Source of the DNA: Falsibacillus pallidus
GTDB taxonomy: Bacteria > Bacillota > Bacilli > Bacillales > DSM-25281
NCBI RefSeq assembly: GCF_003350505.1
Contig: NZ_QQAY01000017.1
Coordinates: 1 to 60,292 of the forward strand
Direction: 5' to 3'
Length of the DNA: 60,292 nt
Under the pieces are notes generated by a model. That model did no database searches and had not been told where the DNA came from. It was given only the letters and a program-made list of their open reading frames with translations. How positions within the stretch are numbered: the first letter of the stretch is position 1; each line of letters begins with the position of its first letter. Positions 35,700 through 44,772 of the stretch are shown piece by piece. Both the position numbers and the translations under genes were made by a program.

Positions 35700-36824
35700 A
35701 TGCAAAAGATCATAATAGTCGGAGCTGGGATACTCGGTGCATCCACCGCTTTCCATTTAGCTAAGGCTGGCTTGAATGTTGTATTAATAGATAGATTTGA
35801 TAAAGGACAGGCGACAGATGCGGCTGCAGGCATTGTGTGCCCATGGATATCGCAGAGGCGGAATAAGGCATGGTATGAAATGGTGAAGGGCGGTGCCCGC
35901 TATTATCCGGATCTTATCCAACAGTTGAAAGAATGCGGGGAGACGGAAACAGGGTACAGCAGAGTCGGGGCATTAAGTATACATAATGATCATACAAAGC
36001 TGGAAAAAATGGCTGAGAGAGCGATTGAACGCCGAAAGGATGCTCCGGAAATCGGAGAAGTGAAAATATTAACGCCCCAACAAACAAAAGATCTATTCCC
36101 GCCATTATCGGATGAATTTGGTTCCGTATGGGTTTCAGGAGCAGCGAAAGTAAACGGCAGGGCGTTAAGGGATGCATTGATTAATGCAGCGGTCAAATGT
36201 GATGCGGAAGTAATACACGGTGATGCGGAATTGCTGCAAAAAGGCAATAGCATTTCCGGCGTTCGAATGGATGGCAGGGAAATGCAGGCGGACAAAGTCA
36301 TCGTCACAGCAGGCGCCTGGGCAAAAGAACTTTTAGATCAGGTTGGCATTACGTTCATGGTGAAGCCCCAGAAAGCACAGATCGTACATCTGCAAATAGA
36401 AGATAAAGGGACGGAAGATTGGCCGGTGATCATGCCGCAAAATGATCAGTACATCCTTTCCTTTGAAGACGGGAGGGTGGTCATTGGGGCCACTCATGAA
36501 AATGAGGTCGGATTTGATTCAAGGGTGACAGCAGGGGGCATCCATGAAGTAGTCAGCAAAGCGTTGGATATCGCACCTGGATTGGCACAGGGAGAATGGC
36601 TTGAAACACGGGTTGGATTCAGGCCGTTTACCCCGGATTTTCTTCCGGTTATCGGTCCATTGCCTAGGGTGGATGGACTGCTGATTGCGAATGGCCTCGG
36701 TGCATCGGGTCTGACAAGCGGGCCTTATCTCGGGGCTGAGCTGGCGAAATTGGTTCAGGGCATCCCGACTGAGTTGGATTTAACTCGCTACGATCCGGCA
36801 GGTGCTCTCCAACCAAAAGAATAA
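35700..36824 (+). CDS. FAD-dependent amino acid oxidase/dehydrogenase (DAO family)
   Basis: A 374-residue flavoenzyme with the FAD motif IIIVGAGILGASTAFHLA at the N-terminus, a catalytic-core segment ending GAWAKELL and the C-terminal GFRPFTPDFLPVIGP with NGLGASGLTSGP. It is expected to oxidise a D-amino acid, glycine, sarcosine or similar. ATG 35700 with AAGGTG upstream; longer frames have no site. No thiazole-synthesis genes are nearby, so a ThiO role is not supported. Monocistronic. Confidence 0.87.
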   Translation: MQKIIIVGAGILGASTAFHLAKAGLNVVLIDRFDKGQATDAAAGIVCPWISQRRNKAWYEMVKGGARYYPDLIQQLKECGETETGYSRVGALSIHNDHTKLEKMAERAIERRKDAPEIGEVKILTPQQTKDLFPPLSDEFGSVWVSGAAKVNGRALRDALINAAVKCDAEVIHGDAELLQKGNSISGVRMDGREMQADKVIVTAGAWAKELLDQVGITFMVKPQKAQIVHLQIEDKGTEDWPVIMPQNDQYILSFEDGRVVIGATHENEVGFDSRVTAGGIHEVVSKALDIAPGLAQGEWLETRVGFRPFTPDFLPVIGPLPRVDGLLIANGLGASGLTSGPYLGAELAKLVQGIPTELDLTRYDPAGALQPKE

Positions 36825-36834
36825 TCATATTTGA

Positions 36835-36866
36835 AAAAGGGCTCAATCATCGAGCTCTTTTTTTGT
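36835..36866 (+). terminator. Terminator of the amino acid oxidase gene
   Basis: AGGGCTC pairs with GAGCTCT around AATCATC and is followed by a run of T. Confidence 0.8.
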
Positions 36867-36890
36867 CGAAATAAATAATTCCAATTTTTA

Positions 36891-36918
36891 TTGAATTTTA
36901 ATGATCCCGTGATATTCT
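36891..36918 (+). promoter_or_regulatory. Candidate sigma-A promoter of the MFS gene
   Basis: TTGAAT (36891-36896) and TATTCT (36913-36918), 16-bp spacing. A TGTCGAA sequence, which matches the Spo0A box core, lies just upstream at 36864-36870, but this 7-mer is expected several times by chance. Confidence 0.45.
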
Positions 36919-36962
36919 ATTTGAGGATAAAAATTAGAAAATTGAACTTTGGGGAAGTGGGA

Positions 36963-38507
36963 ATGATGGAAACAAATAAAAGAATGGCTTATGTGGTGCT
37001 GGCGATGGCACTTGGCCTGTTCATGTCGTCGCTGGATAATACCATTGTGTCTGCGAGCATCAGCCAGGTCATCAAAGATATTGGCGGGTTTGAAAAAATG
37101 AGCTGGATCTTTACTGCTTATATGCTGGCATCGACTAGTACGATGCTCGTTTTCGGGAAAATGAGTGATTTATTCGGACGGAAATTGTTTTATTTAATCG
37201 GCATCAGCTTGTTTTTAATCGGTTCTGCTCTTTGCGGGACAGCACAGACGATTGATCAGTTGATTGCTTATCGTGTGATTCAAGGGGTCGGATCAGGGGC
37301 AATATTCCCGATTTCCTTTACTATCATTTTTGCTATGTCATCGGATCCTAAGAAGGCGGCCAAAATGTCCGGGGTCTTTGCAGGAATCTTTGGGATTTCT
37401 TCTGTGCTTGGACCACAGATCGGTACGTGGATTTCGGAGTCGGCGGTGCTAGGCTGGAGATGGTGCTTTTATGTTAATGTCCCGTTCGGCATCCTTTCGA
37501 TTGTCACACTGCTATTTGCTCTGAAGGAGTCAAAATCGGATCAAAAGCCGAAAGTCGACTACCTTGGAACACTCCTTCTTGTAGCTTCCACAGTCCTTCT
37601 CCTGCTCGGACTTGAGTGGGGTGGAAAGGATTATGCATGGGATTCTGTACAGATCATCAGTATGTTCTCGGCTTCTGCCATTGCGATTGTCTTGTTCATT
37701 TTGGTAGAGAGAAAAGCGAAGGAGCCAATCCTGCCGCTTGGGATCTTTAAAAATAAAATGGTTCTTGGCACAAGCATCATTGTTTTCTGCCAGGGAGCCA
37801 TCATGTTCTCGGCCATTACGTATCTGCCGATTCTTTCTGTTGCTGTCATGGGGAATGAAAACTCCAACAGCGTCCTTACTCCAATGATGTTTCCGATCAT
37901 GATTGGGGCGATAATGGGTGGTTTTCTCTGTACAAAAGTTCCATTCCGCACCATTATGATCATTTCAATGGCAGCGGGAATCGGGGAAGCATACATGCTT
38001 GGAACAATCACTCACGAAACGGCCAAATTGACCGTGACCCTTGTTATGATCGGGATGGGATTGATTGTCCTAGGGCCGTTGATGAGTGTATCTCAAAATG
38101 CCGTGGCTCAAAATGTTGAGATGAAATACATTGGGATCGCATCATCTGTCGTCGGTTTCTGGCGCAGCATCGGCGGCGTCATGGGGGCATCCATTACAGC
38201 AACGATCGTCAATAATTACTTGAAAGATAAAATGACTTCGTTTGCTGCTTCCTCCCAGATGCCTGCAGAGCAGGTTCAGAAATTAGCGAAGCCTGAGGTC
38301 CTTATGCAGCAAAATACGGCCCTTCCGCCTCAGCTGGTCGAATACATGAGAGGTGCTCTTGAAACGGCATTGCATCATGGATTTGTCCTGGCATTGATTG
38401 CGGGCATCATCGGCCTCTTTGTGTCTTTATTTATAGGTGGGGACCGTTACATCATAGGGGCAAGAGCTGAAAAAGAAGTAAAGCCAAAAGGCGTTCCTGC
38501 TAACTGA
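36963..38507 (+). CDS. MFS transporter, DHA2 (EmrB/QacA) 14-helix family
   Basis: A 514-residue drug:proton antiporter. The first helix has LGLFMSSLDNTIVSASI (DHA2 motif D1), then the motif A loop GKMSDLFGRK, and motif C PIS...GISSVLGPQIGTW. Fourteen hydrophobic segments are visible, with a Ala/Met-rich loop before the last. Expected to export lipophilic compounds or antibiotics. ATG 36963 (or 36966) with GGGGAAG upstream. No adjacent regulator gene. Confidence 0.9.
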   Translation: MMETNKRMAYVVLAMALGLFMSSLDNTIVSASISQVIKDIGGFEKMSWIFTAYMLASTSTMLVFGKMSDLFGRKLFYLIGISLFLIGSALCGTAQTIDQLIAYRVIQGVGSGAIFPISFTIIFAMSSDPKKAAKMSGVFAGIFGISSVLGPQIGTWISESAVLGWRWCFYVNVPFGILSIVTLLFALKESKSDQKPKVDYLGTLLLVASTVLLLLGLEWGGKDYAWDSVQIISMFSASAIAIVLFILVERKAKEPILPLGIFKNKMVLGTSIIVFCQGAIMFSAITYLPILSVAVMGNENSNSVLTPMMFPIMIGAIMGGFLCTKVPFRTIMIISMAAGIGEAYMLGTITHETAKLTVTLVMIGMGLIVLGPLMSVSQNAVAQNVEMKYIGIASSVVGFWRSIGGVMGASITATIVNNYLKDKMTSFAASSQMPAEQVQKLAKPEVLMQQNTALPPQLVEYMRGALETALHHGFVLALIAGIIGLFVSLFIGGDRYIIGARAEKEVKPKGVPAN

Positions 38508-38526
38508 GAATAATAGAAATTCAACG

Positions 38527-38560
38527 AGCTGTCCTGAAAAAATCAGGTAGCTTCTTTTTT
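38527..38560 (+). terminator. Terminator of the MFS gene
   Basis: A stem of about 10 bp (38527-38537 with 38543-38552) followed by T-rich CTTCTTTTTTTT. Confidence 0.82.
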
Positions 38561-38572
38561 TTGACAGCAAGC

Positions 38573-38601
38573 GTTCAAGGACAAGGGATAAGTGCTATAA
38601 T
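38573..38601 (+). promoter_or_regulatory. Possible promoter of the sensor kinase
   Basis: TATAAT at 38596-38601 with a weak -35 GTTCAA at 38573-38578 (17-bp spacing). Confidence 0.4.
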
Positions 38602-38672
38602 TAGGAAGTTCAGTAATATTATAGCTCTATAAAAATTCTGTTGCGGTTTCTATTGATTGAAGGAGAATTTGA

Positions 38673-39869
38673 ATGAAGGAATTTAATCACATAGCAAATA
38701 TCGTTTTATATAGATGGACGGCAGCGCTGATTATTGCAATCATGGTGCTTGGAGTTGTGACATCGCCTTCCCTTTCATGGAATGCAGGGATCATAATCCA
38801 GTCATTTTTTGTGGTCGTCATTTCCGTTTTGCTTATCATTTATCCTAAAAAAGAGTCTATTTTGCTTAGAAGTATTTTGATATTTACAATTGCAGGATAC
38901 TTTTACGCCTTTTTCATTTACTATCCGTTGACAGCTTTGAATTTTATATTTATTGCGCTGCTTCCTGCCGTGGCAATCGGTTTTTTTCATAAAAAATTAT
39001 TTTACACGATATGGATCTTGAATTTTGCCGGAGCTTTTGGCGCATTCCTCTATGTCTACTTTGAAGAGGGTGAGAAGTTCTCCTTCTTAAAAGGCGATTT
39101 TACAGGAAATGTGCTTGATTTCATCGGGGCGCAAATCATGCTCTATTTTATTTTCTTCATTACCAATAATCGAATCGATCGGATTAGCCAATATTATGAT
39201 CATATCCAAAAGTCGGAGAGATTGAAGATGACAGGGCAGCTGGCAGCAGCTGTAGCACATGAAATCCGTAATCCGATTGCGGTTGTAAAAGGGTTCCTGC
39301 AGTTATATCGGGAAGACCCGAATATCCCGGAATCCGCTAAGGAACATTTTCAATTGATGCTTTTGGAGATGGATCAAGCGGAATCTGTCATTCAGGATTT
39401 TCTCTCTCTTTCCAAACCGCATGACGAACACGCTTCTTTAGTTGACCTGTCTGAAATCTTGAAGAGTGTAACAGACCTGCTTCAATCCTATGGATCCATC
39501 AACAATATTCAATTCAAAGTGGACCAGGCAGAAGAGTCCTTTATTTATGGCAGCAAAGTAGAGCTCAAGCAGCTGCTCGTGAATATCATGAAGAACTCAA
39601 TCGAAGCGATGAAAAAAGGCGGGGAAATTCGAATCTCTTCCAGAACAGAAGGGGATTATGCTGTTGTAGAAATTGCAGATGAAGGGGTGGGGATGGACCA
39701 AGAAGAAATAAAAGAACTTGGTACACCGTTTTATTCCTTGAAGAGCTCGGGGACTGGGCTTGGGTTGATGATCTGCTACAATATTTTGGAGAAGTATGGC
39801 GGAAGCCTCCAGTTTAAAAGTGAAAAAGGAGCAGGGACTACGGCCATTTTGACATTTAAAAAAGCTTAA
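38673..39869 (+). CDS. Orphan membrane sensor histidine kinase (KinB-like)
   Basis: A 398-residue kinase with about six transmembrane helices in the first 175 residues and no large extracytoplasmic domain, followed by a HisKA domain (phospho-accepting His in AVAHEIRNPIAVVKGF) and an HATPase domain (LVNIMKNSIEAM N-box, ADEGVGM G1, GTGLGL G2). No response regulator gene is adjacent. This architecture matches B. subtilis KinB, which feeds the sporulation phosphorelay, so a role in Spo0F phosphorylation is a reasonable inference. GGAG precedes the ATG. Confidence 0.9.
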   Translation: MKEFNHIANIVLYRWTAALIIAIMVLGVVTSPSLSWNAGIIIQSFFVVVISVLLIIYPKKESILLRSILIFTIAGYFYAFFIYYPLTALNFIFIALLPAVAIGFFHKKLFYTIWILNFAGAFGAFLYVYFEEGEKFSFLKGDFTGNVLDFIGAQIMLYFIFFITNNRIDRISQYYDHIQKSERLKMTGQLAAAVAHEIRNPIAVVKGFLQLYREDPNIPESAKEHFQLMLLEMDQAESVIQDFLSLSKPHDEHASLVDLSEILKSVTDLLQSYGSINNIQFKVDQAEESFIYGSKVELKQLLVNIMKNSIEAMKKGGEIRISSRTEGDYAVVEIADEGVGMDQEEIKELGTPFYSLKSSGTGLGLMICYNILEKYGGSLQFKSEKGAGTTAILTFKKA

Positions 39870-39875
39870 AAAATT

Positions 39876-39908
39876 AAGGTGTCCAAGTGCAATGCATTTG
39901 GTACACCT
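39876..39908 (+). terminator. Terminator of the sensor kinase gene
   Basis: AAGGTGTCCAA pairs with TTGGTACACCTT (one bulge), followed by T7. Confidence 0.85.
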
Positions 39909-39919
39909 TTTTTTTGGAC

Positions 39920-40150
39920 TTACTTATCCTCGACTACCTTACCCTTCATCATACGCTGGAACTTTTCGAGATCCTTATCATGATGCTCAAGCTTTGTCAC
40001 ATGGTATGGGTGCTGATGGTCTTCAGTTTGGGCTGCGACACCTGCCTGATTCCCAAGGTCTGTACCAGGATCGTTTATGACAGTATCCAACCGTCCATCT
40101 CTATGAGCGTCCACTTCGGTATTCGTATTTTTTTGACTTTCTTTCGGCAT
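39920..40150 (-). CDS. Small hydrophilic hypothetical protein (76 aa)
   Basis: A 76-residue protein without hydrophobic segments, rich in Asp, His, Lys and Gln (for example EDHQHPYHVTKLEHHDKDLEKF). The ATG at 40148-40150 has GGAG ten bases upstream. The composition resembles small Bacillus stress or spore proteins, but no family was recognised. Convergent with the kinase gene. Confidence 0.65.
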   Translation of the reverse strand: MPKESQKNTNTEVDAHRDGRLDTVINDPGTDLGNQAGVAAQTEDHQHPYHVTKLEHHDKDLEKFQRMMKGKVVEDK

Positions 40151-40225
40151 CAACCTTCAACTCCTTTTTGGTTAGGATGATTTTCTGAGTGCTGAAATAT
40201 GCACCTTGCGATATTAAATAGGAAA

Positions 40226-40252
40226 GCCCTGATCTCCAATGGAACTCAGGGC
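40226..40252. terminator. Inverted repeat downstream of the aldo/keto reductase gene
   Basis: GCCCTGA/TCAGGGC stem (40226-40232 with 40246-40252), T-rich on both sides; probably the terminator of the minus-strand reductase. Confidence 0.6.
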
Positions 40253-40263
40253 GTTCGCTTTTC

Positions 40264-41199
40264 TTATTGGAAAATATTTGAGATTTTCTGAATCTCTTCT
40301 TTTGTTAATTGAACGTCTAATGTTTTAAGATTGTTGACCACTTGTTCCGGTTTTTTCGCGCCTGGAATGAGGGCGTCGATGGAATCGACTGACAAGTACC
40401 ATGCTAGAACAAGATGTGCTGTTTCAACATTCTTCGTTTCAGCGATCTGTTTCAACTGATCCACTTTCTCCAGGTTCTTCTCAAACTGCTCCCCTTGGAA
40501 CATCGGGTTTTTGGCCCGTCCGTCCTGGAAGGTCGTGTCCTTCGTGTACTTTCCGCCTAACAATCCTGCAGCAAGAGGGAAGTAGGGAACAAAGGAAATT
40601 TGATTTTCAGCTGTATATGGCAGCAAATCTTTTTCTGCCTGGCGTTTGAATAGATTATATTCTGATTGAAGGACATCGACATATCCATCTTGATTGGCTT
40701 CCTTCAATTGTTCAATTGAGAAATTCGAAACGCCGATTGCCTTGATTTTTCCTTGGTCCTTTAATTCTTTCAATGCCCCGACAGCTTCGTATTTCGGTGT
40801 GTCTTCATCAGGGAAATGGATATAGAACAGGTCGATATAATCAGTTTGCAGCCTTTTCAGACTGTCCTCGACACATTGTTTTAAAAATCCTGGTGAATTA
40901 TCTTTGATGATTTGATTGCCCGGCAAGATTTTATGGGCTCCTTTGGTGGCAATGACCATTTCAGAGCGGCAGCCTTTTTCTTTTATCACTTCGCCAATCA
41001 GTTCTTCCGACCGTTCAGGGCCGTAAATAAAGGCTGTATCCAAAAAATTGATGCCATTTTCAATAGCGGTGCGTACAACATCTTTACCGACTTCTTCACT
41101 GAGGTTCGGATAGATATTATGGCCTCCGACTGCGTTCGTTCCAAGTCCGATGGGATTTACAAAAAGCTCGGTTTTGCCTAATTTCACTTGCTTTGCCAA
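40264..41199 (-). CDS. Aldo/keto reductase
   Basis: A 311-residue (beta/alpha)8 NADP-dependent oxidoreductase. The tetrad is visible: Asp in [10 protein letters not shown], Tyr in the same motif, Lys in VIATKGA and His in FYIHFPD. The C-terminal [14 protein letters not shown] binds the coenzyme phosphate. An ATG at 41208 abuts AAAAGGAG with no spacing, so TTG 41197-41199 (spacing nine) is preferred. Relatives include IolS/YcsN types; substrate unknown. Confidence 0.9.
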   Translation of the reverse strand: MAKQVKLGKTELFVNPIGLGTNAVGGHNIYPNLSEEVGKDVVRTAIENGINFLDTAFIYGPERSEELIGEVIKEKGCRSEMVIATKGAHKILPGNQIIKDNSPGFLKQCVEDSLKRLQTDYIDLFYIHFPDEDTPKYEAVGALKELKDQGKIKAIGVSNFSIEQLKEANQDGYVDVLQSEYNLFKRQAEKDLLPYTAENQISFVPYFPLAAGLLGGKYTKDTTFQDGRAKNPMFQGEQFEKNLEKVDQLKQIAETKNVETAHLVLAWYLSVDSIDALIPGAKKPEQVVNNLKTLDVQLTKEEIQKISNIFQ

Positions 41200-41258
41200 T
41201 TCTCTCATCTCCTTTTCACTTATATCCTAATGATAGCAAACGGGTGAGAAACCACCAA

Positions 41259-42881
41259 CTAAATGACCTTGCTCCGCTTCGTTTTCTTGAGCCACTTCCT
41301 TTGTCCGGCGGATGCTGCCGTATACCCAATAATACAGACAGCATCCAAAGCGATCGCTCCTGCCGTCAGCCAATAATGATCAAGATAAACTCCGGAAATG
41401 ATGCCTGCCATTCCGGCCAATCCGATGTATACCCAATGTTTCTTTTTGTTTTCATAAATCCTGAATTCGAATTCATTGTATTGCTGCGCTTCTTGAAGGG
41501 AAAGCATCTTCTTCGGCGCTTGCAGGTAATCCGATGCATGATGGACGATTTGGAAGATCGGCTGCGTATTCATCCATTTATAGAAGAGCTCCCACTTGCT
41601 TGTTCCCGATTTTTTCAGCCAGTCCATGAATGCCGGCTTGATAATGGACAACGTATCTTGATCAGGTGAAATGATATGGATCATTCCTTCAATCGTTACG
41701 AATGATCTGCCAAGAAAGATGAAGCGGGTCGGAACTTGGACTGGCAGTGTTTTAAATAGATCATTGATTTCTTTTTTAGCTGTAAATAAGTCCATTTCTT
41801 TCATTTGGTGCATGTCGAGTGAAAGGGCATCTTCTAAAAGCTTCACGATCATTTCTTCATCAGCATCAGGCAGCAGGAATCCAAGCTGATTCAATGCTTT
41901 GGTCGCCTTCGGATAGTTTTTCATCAAAATGCCTTCCAATAGCTCTTGGAAATGGGCTGCATCCTTGCGGGAAATCTCCCCGATCATCCCGAAATCCAAC
42001 AGGGCGATGGTCCCATCCTTCAAAAGCAGGACATTGCCTGAATGCGGGTCTGCATGAAAGATGCCCGGCTCAAGCCATTGTGGGAGGAAGAGGCGAAAAA
42101 GCCTTTCGGATAGTTCATCCCTGTTGATGGAAGGCTGGTTGAGCGCTTCGATGCTTGTGATCCGCTCACCGTCCAGCCATTCCATGACCAATACTTTCGG
42201 CGTGCAATGGCTCGGATATACCTCAGGGATCTTTACGCCCGCATCTTCTTGGAACCTCTGTCTGAACGTTTGAACGGATTCCATTTCTTTTTGGAAATCC
42301 AGCTCTCGTTCGATGACCTCTTTGAGTTCCTGATACAGTTTCTTAAAATTGATAAAGCCCTTAGGAACAGGAGCGAAGTGATCAGCAAACCAGATGATGA
42401 TGGCCAATGAACGGAAATCCGTTTTGACGATTGCCTCGATGGAAGGGCGCTGGACTTTCACAGCAACCTTTGTGCCATCGGGAAGAAAACCCCTATACAC
42501 CTCACCGATAGAGGCGGAAGCGATGGCCGTTGGTTCAATGGAATGCATCATTTCTTCAATCGGCCTATCCCATTCTGATTCGAGGACCTTCTCGATTTCT
42601 TCCCATTCAGAAGGGGGGACATGGTCGACAAGGTCTTGAATTTGACTGACGAATCCGCTTGGCAGTAGGTCAGCCCTTATACTGAGGAATTGGCCAACCT
42701 TGATCAGGACGCCTTTTAACTCAAACAGGGTATCTTTGAATTCCTGTCCAATACGCTCCCATAAAAGATCTTTTTCTTTTTCTGATTTCCGGGTGATTCG
42801 ATACCAGTAAACTCTGATGACAATGGAAAGGGCCAATGAAAGGACCTTCCACATTCTCCATAGCTTTCTTTCACTTTTCAC
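41259..42881 (-). CDS. ABC1/UbiB/AarF family atypical kinase
   Basis: A 540-residue membrane-associated protein kinase-like ATPase. The family KxGQ motif is in LIKVGQFLSIRADLLP, the Ala-rich loop in ASASIGEVYRG, the catalytic loop in FHADPHSGN and the metal-binding DFG in LLDFGMIG. Two C-terminal helices (about 485-525) anchor it in the membrane. UbiB homologues support quinone synthesis; Bacillus members have no firm role. GTG start 42881 with AAAGGGG upstream. Confidence 0.9.
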   Translation of the reverse strand: MKSERKLWRMWKVLSLALSIVIRVYWYRITRKSEKEKDLLWERIGQEFKDTLFELKGVLIKVGQFLSIRADLLPSGFVSQIQDLVDHVPPSEWEEIEKVLESEWDRPIEEMMHSIEPTAIASASIGEVYRGFLPDGTKVAVKVQRPSIEAIVKTDFRSLAIIIWFADHFAPVPKGFINFKKLYQELKEVIERELDFQKEMESVQTFRQRFQEDAGVKIPEVYPSHCTPKVLVMEWLDGERITSIEALNQPSINRDELSERLFRLFLPQWLEPGIFHADPHSGNVLLLKDGTIALLDFGMIGEISRKDAAHFQELLEGILMKNYPKATKALNQLGFLLPDADEEMIVKLLEDALSLDMHQMKEMDLFTAKKEINDLFKTLPVQVPTRFIFLGRSFVTIEGMIHIISPDQDTLSIIKPAFMDWLKKSGTSKWELFYKWMNTQPIFQIVHHASDYLQAPKKMLSLQEAQQYNEFEFRIYENKKKHWVYIGLAGMAGIISGVYLDHYWLTAGAIALDAVCIIGYTAASAGQRKWLKKTKRSKVI

Positions 42882-42957
42882 AGGGGCACCCCTTTAAACG
42901 TATTGGTAAATTCGTATCTACATACGTTTAATCGTAAGCGAAAGTTCCTTTGATGGC

Positions 42958-42990
42958 AAAAAAAAACACCATACACAAAACTGTGCATGA
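42958..42990 (-). terminator. Terminator of racA
   Basis: On the minus strand CATGCACA pairs with TGTGTATG around GTTT, followed by GTGTTTTTTTT. Confidence 0.75.
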
Positions 42991-42995
42991 TGCGT

Positions 42996-43526
42996 TTAAA
43001 ATCCAAACAATAATGTAAGGATGTTCTTTTTCCTTCGTTTCATCGAAATTTTTTCCTGATCCAGCACAAGAGGGAGTTCTGAGGAAGAAGGCTTTCTGCT
43101 GCCCGGATGTGCCTTTTCTAATGCCTCGACACGTTCCTGAAGTCTTTTCACTTCTTTCTCCAGTTCCTCGATTTCCCTGCGATGAGTCAATAGCTGATAG
43201 GATACGACTGAATCCGCCTTGTTCTGAACTAATTGTTCAAGACTGGAAAGACGTTGGAGGATTTTTTGGCTGTCGGCTGCTTCCGTTTCTTTCTTGACAA
43301 CGACGGCAGAACCTTTGCGTTTGTTCATCTTGGCAAGCTTGACGTCTTGGAGAATGACTCCATTCTGAAGCTGTTTATGAATGGTTTTAAAAACAGCGAC
43401 ATCATCTTCTGTAAAGGAGTAGTGGCCAATTTCATTCCGTTCCATTTCAAGATCCAGCTGCTTGATCCACCGCTGAACGGTGCTTGGTGAAACCCCTAAA
43501 AGATTTGCGACATAACTCGTATTCAT
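42996..43526 (-). CDS. racA: Chromosome-anchoring protein RacA
   Basis: A 176-residue protein that, in B. subtilis, binds centromere-like sites near the origin and tethers them to DivIVA at the cell pole when sporulation starts. A MerR-type helix-turn-helix is at the N-terminus (VANLLGVSPSTVQRWIKQL, then ERNEIGHYSFTEDDV), followed by a coiled coil (about 85-140, REIEELEKEVKRLQERVEAL) and a basic C-terminal tail ending KNILTLLFGF. Length and layout match RacA. GGGAGGGGA precedes the ATG. A sigma-H-like promoter and Spo0A boxes upstream support sporulation control. Confidence 0.88.
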   Translation of the reverse strand: MNTSYVANLLGVSPSTVQRWIKQLDLEMERNEIGHYSFTEDDVAVFKTIHKQLQNGVILQDVKLAKMNKRKGSAVVVKKETEAADSQKILQRLSSLEQLVQNKADSVVSYQLLTHRREIEELEKEVKRLQERVEALEKAHPGSRKPSSSELPLVLDQEKISMKRRKKNILTLLFGF

Positions 43527-43552
43527 CTGAAATCCCCTCCCTTAAAATAGGG

Positions 43553-43579
43553 TTTTCTAGAGAGAGGCTGCAAATTCCT
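43553..43579 (-). promoter_or_regulatory. Candidate sigma-H promoter of racA
   Basis: On the minus strand AGGAATT (plus 43573-43579) and a GAAAA -10-like sequence (plus 43553-43557) are about 15 bp apart, fitting the sigma-H pattern AGGAATT...GAAT loosely. Confidence 0.45.
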
Positions 43580-43646
43580 TTACGTACGACAAAACAAGTT
43601 TTTCTTCGCCAAAGAAAGTGTCCATCCAACGAATTTCACGCAAACT

Positions 43647-43653
43647 TGTCGAA
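43647..43653. promoter_or_regulatory. Spo0A-box match upstream of racA
   Basis: TGTCGAA, the Spo0A box core, flanked by A-rich sequence, lies about 120 bp upstream of racA; a one-mismatch copy (TGTCGTA on the minus strand) is near 43583-43589. Alone the match is weak, but racA is known to belong to the Spo0A/sigma-H regulon in B. subtilis. Confidence 0.45.
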
Positions 43654-43667
43654 AAATCCTGCTGATA

Positions 43668-44630
43668 TCAATACCCTTTTGAATAGTCCAGCAGATTGAT
43701 TTGAGGGTCATTGCCTGCGATATAATCTTTTAAATTGGGGATGAAGATTTCCTGAATGAGACGGCTGTTGTAGTGTTCGGTCGATCCGGCTGTATGAGGG
43801 GTAATGATCACGTTCTTCATTTCCCATAAGGGACTGTTCTCCTCAAGCGGCTCCTTCTCGAATACATCAAGGCCTGCCCCAGCAATTTTTCCATCTTGAA
43901 GGGCTTGAATCAGCTCCTTTTCATCGATGATGTCCCCGCGTCCGATATTGATCAGATAGGCAGTCGATTTCATCTTGTTCAACTGCTCTTGTCCGATTAA
44001 ACGATGGGTCTTTTCCGTCAGCGGCAGCGCCACGACCACATAATCACATTCAGGAAGAAGGGAGGACAGTCCGTCCATCGCATACATTTCATCAAAGTAA
44101 TCTTCCGGCTCCCCAGAATTCCTCAGTCCAATAACCTTCATTCCGAATGCCTTGGCAATTTTCGCTGTTTCTTTGCCAATCGCCCCCGTTCCTAATATCC
44201 CGATGGTCTTGCCATGGATTTCAAGGCTCAAGTTGGCATGATGCCATTTTTTCTCCTGCTGGTTCCGTACATATGCGTGAATCTTCCTTGTCAGTCCCAA
44301 CATGAGGGCGAAGATCGTTTCAGAGATAGGATACGAATGGACGCCGTTTGCACTTGTGACAGCAACATTTTTAGACTGCAGGTCACTCAGTGGCAGGCTG
44401 TTCACACCTGCACTCCACGTCTGCAGCCACTTTAGCTTCGCCTTTTCGGTCAGGCAATGCGATTCCAATCCTTTTTTCCATCCTGCAATAATTTCAGCTT
44501 CTTCGATATGAGGCTCCCAAACGGAAGCATCTTTTCCTGCGATGACTTCCCAGTCCGGAGCAGCTTCCTTCACTTTCTCCAGGAGTTCCTTATCTAAATC
44601 ATGAGTGATGACTAATTTCTGTGGATTCAT
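43668..44630 (-). CDS. D-2-hydroxyacid dehydrogenase family protein
   Basis: A 320-residue NAD(P)-dependent dehydrogenase of the SerA/GhrA type. The nucleotide motif is GILGTGAIGKETAKIA; the active-site Arg is in NIGRGDIID, Glu in DVFEKEPL and His in ITPHTAGST. Substrates in this group include glyoxylate, hydroxypyruvate and other 2-oxo acids. ATG 44628-44630 has GAGGTG upstream; a start at 44642 gives four extra residues. Divergent from the aromatic hydroxylase gene. Confidence 0.9.
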   Translation of the reverse strand: MNPQKLVITHDLDKELLEKVKEAAPDWEVIAGKDASVWEPHIEEAEIIAGWKKGLESHCLTEKAKLKWLQTWSAGVNSLPLSDLQSKNVAVTSANGVHSYPISETIFALMLGLTRKIHAYVRNQQEKKWHHANLSLEIHGKTIGILGTGAIGKETAKIAKAFGMKVIGLRNSGEPEDYFDEMYAMDGLSSLLPECDYVVVALPLTEKTHRLIGQEQLNKMKSTAYLINIGRGDIIDEKELIQALQDGKIAGAGLDVFEKEPLEENSPLWEMKNVIITPHTAGSTEHYNSRLIQEIFIPNLKDYIAGNDPQINLLDYSKGY

Positions 44631-44731
44631 AGGGCACCTCAACTTTTTTCTTTTATTTTAACAGAATTGAATGAAAATTAATGTGTCCAAGCATCTCTCT
44701 AAGTAAAAGGAAATTTATTATTCATTTTTGA

Positions 44732-44760
44732 TTGACAGAGTTTCAGATTGGTAGTATCTT
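44732..44760 (+). promoter_or_regulatory. Sigma-A promoter of the aromatic hydroxylase gene
   Basis: TTGACA (44732-44737) and TATCTT (44755-44760), 17-bp spacing, directly upstream of the T-box leader. Confidence 0.72.
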
Positions 44761-44772
44761 GTTTATACAAAT

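Noticed and set aside
36864-36870. Spo0A box (TGTCGAA) in front of the MFS gene
   Set aside because: Seven-mer expected about seven times in the window on both strands; overlaps the T run of a terminator. Kept only as a remark.
41193-42639. Several plus-strand frames over the ABC1 kinase gene
   Set aside because: Overlap a long minus-strand gene with full kinase motifs; no ribosome binding sites.
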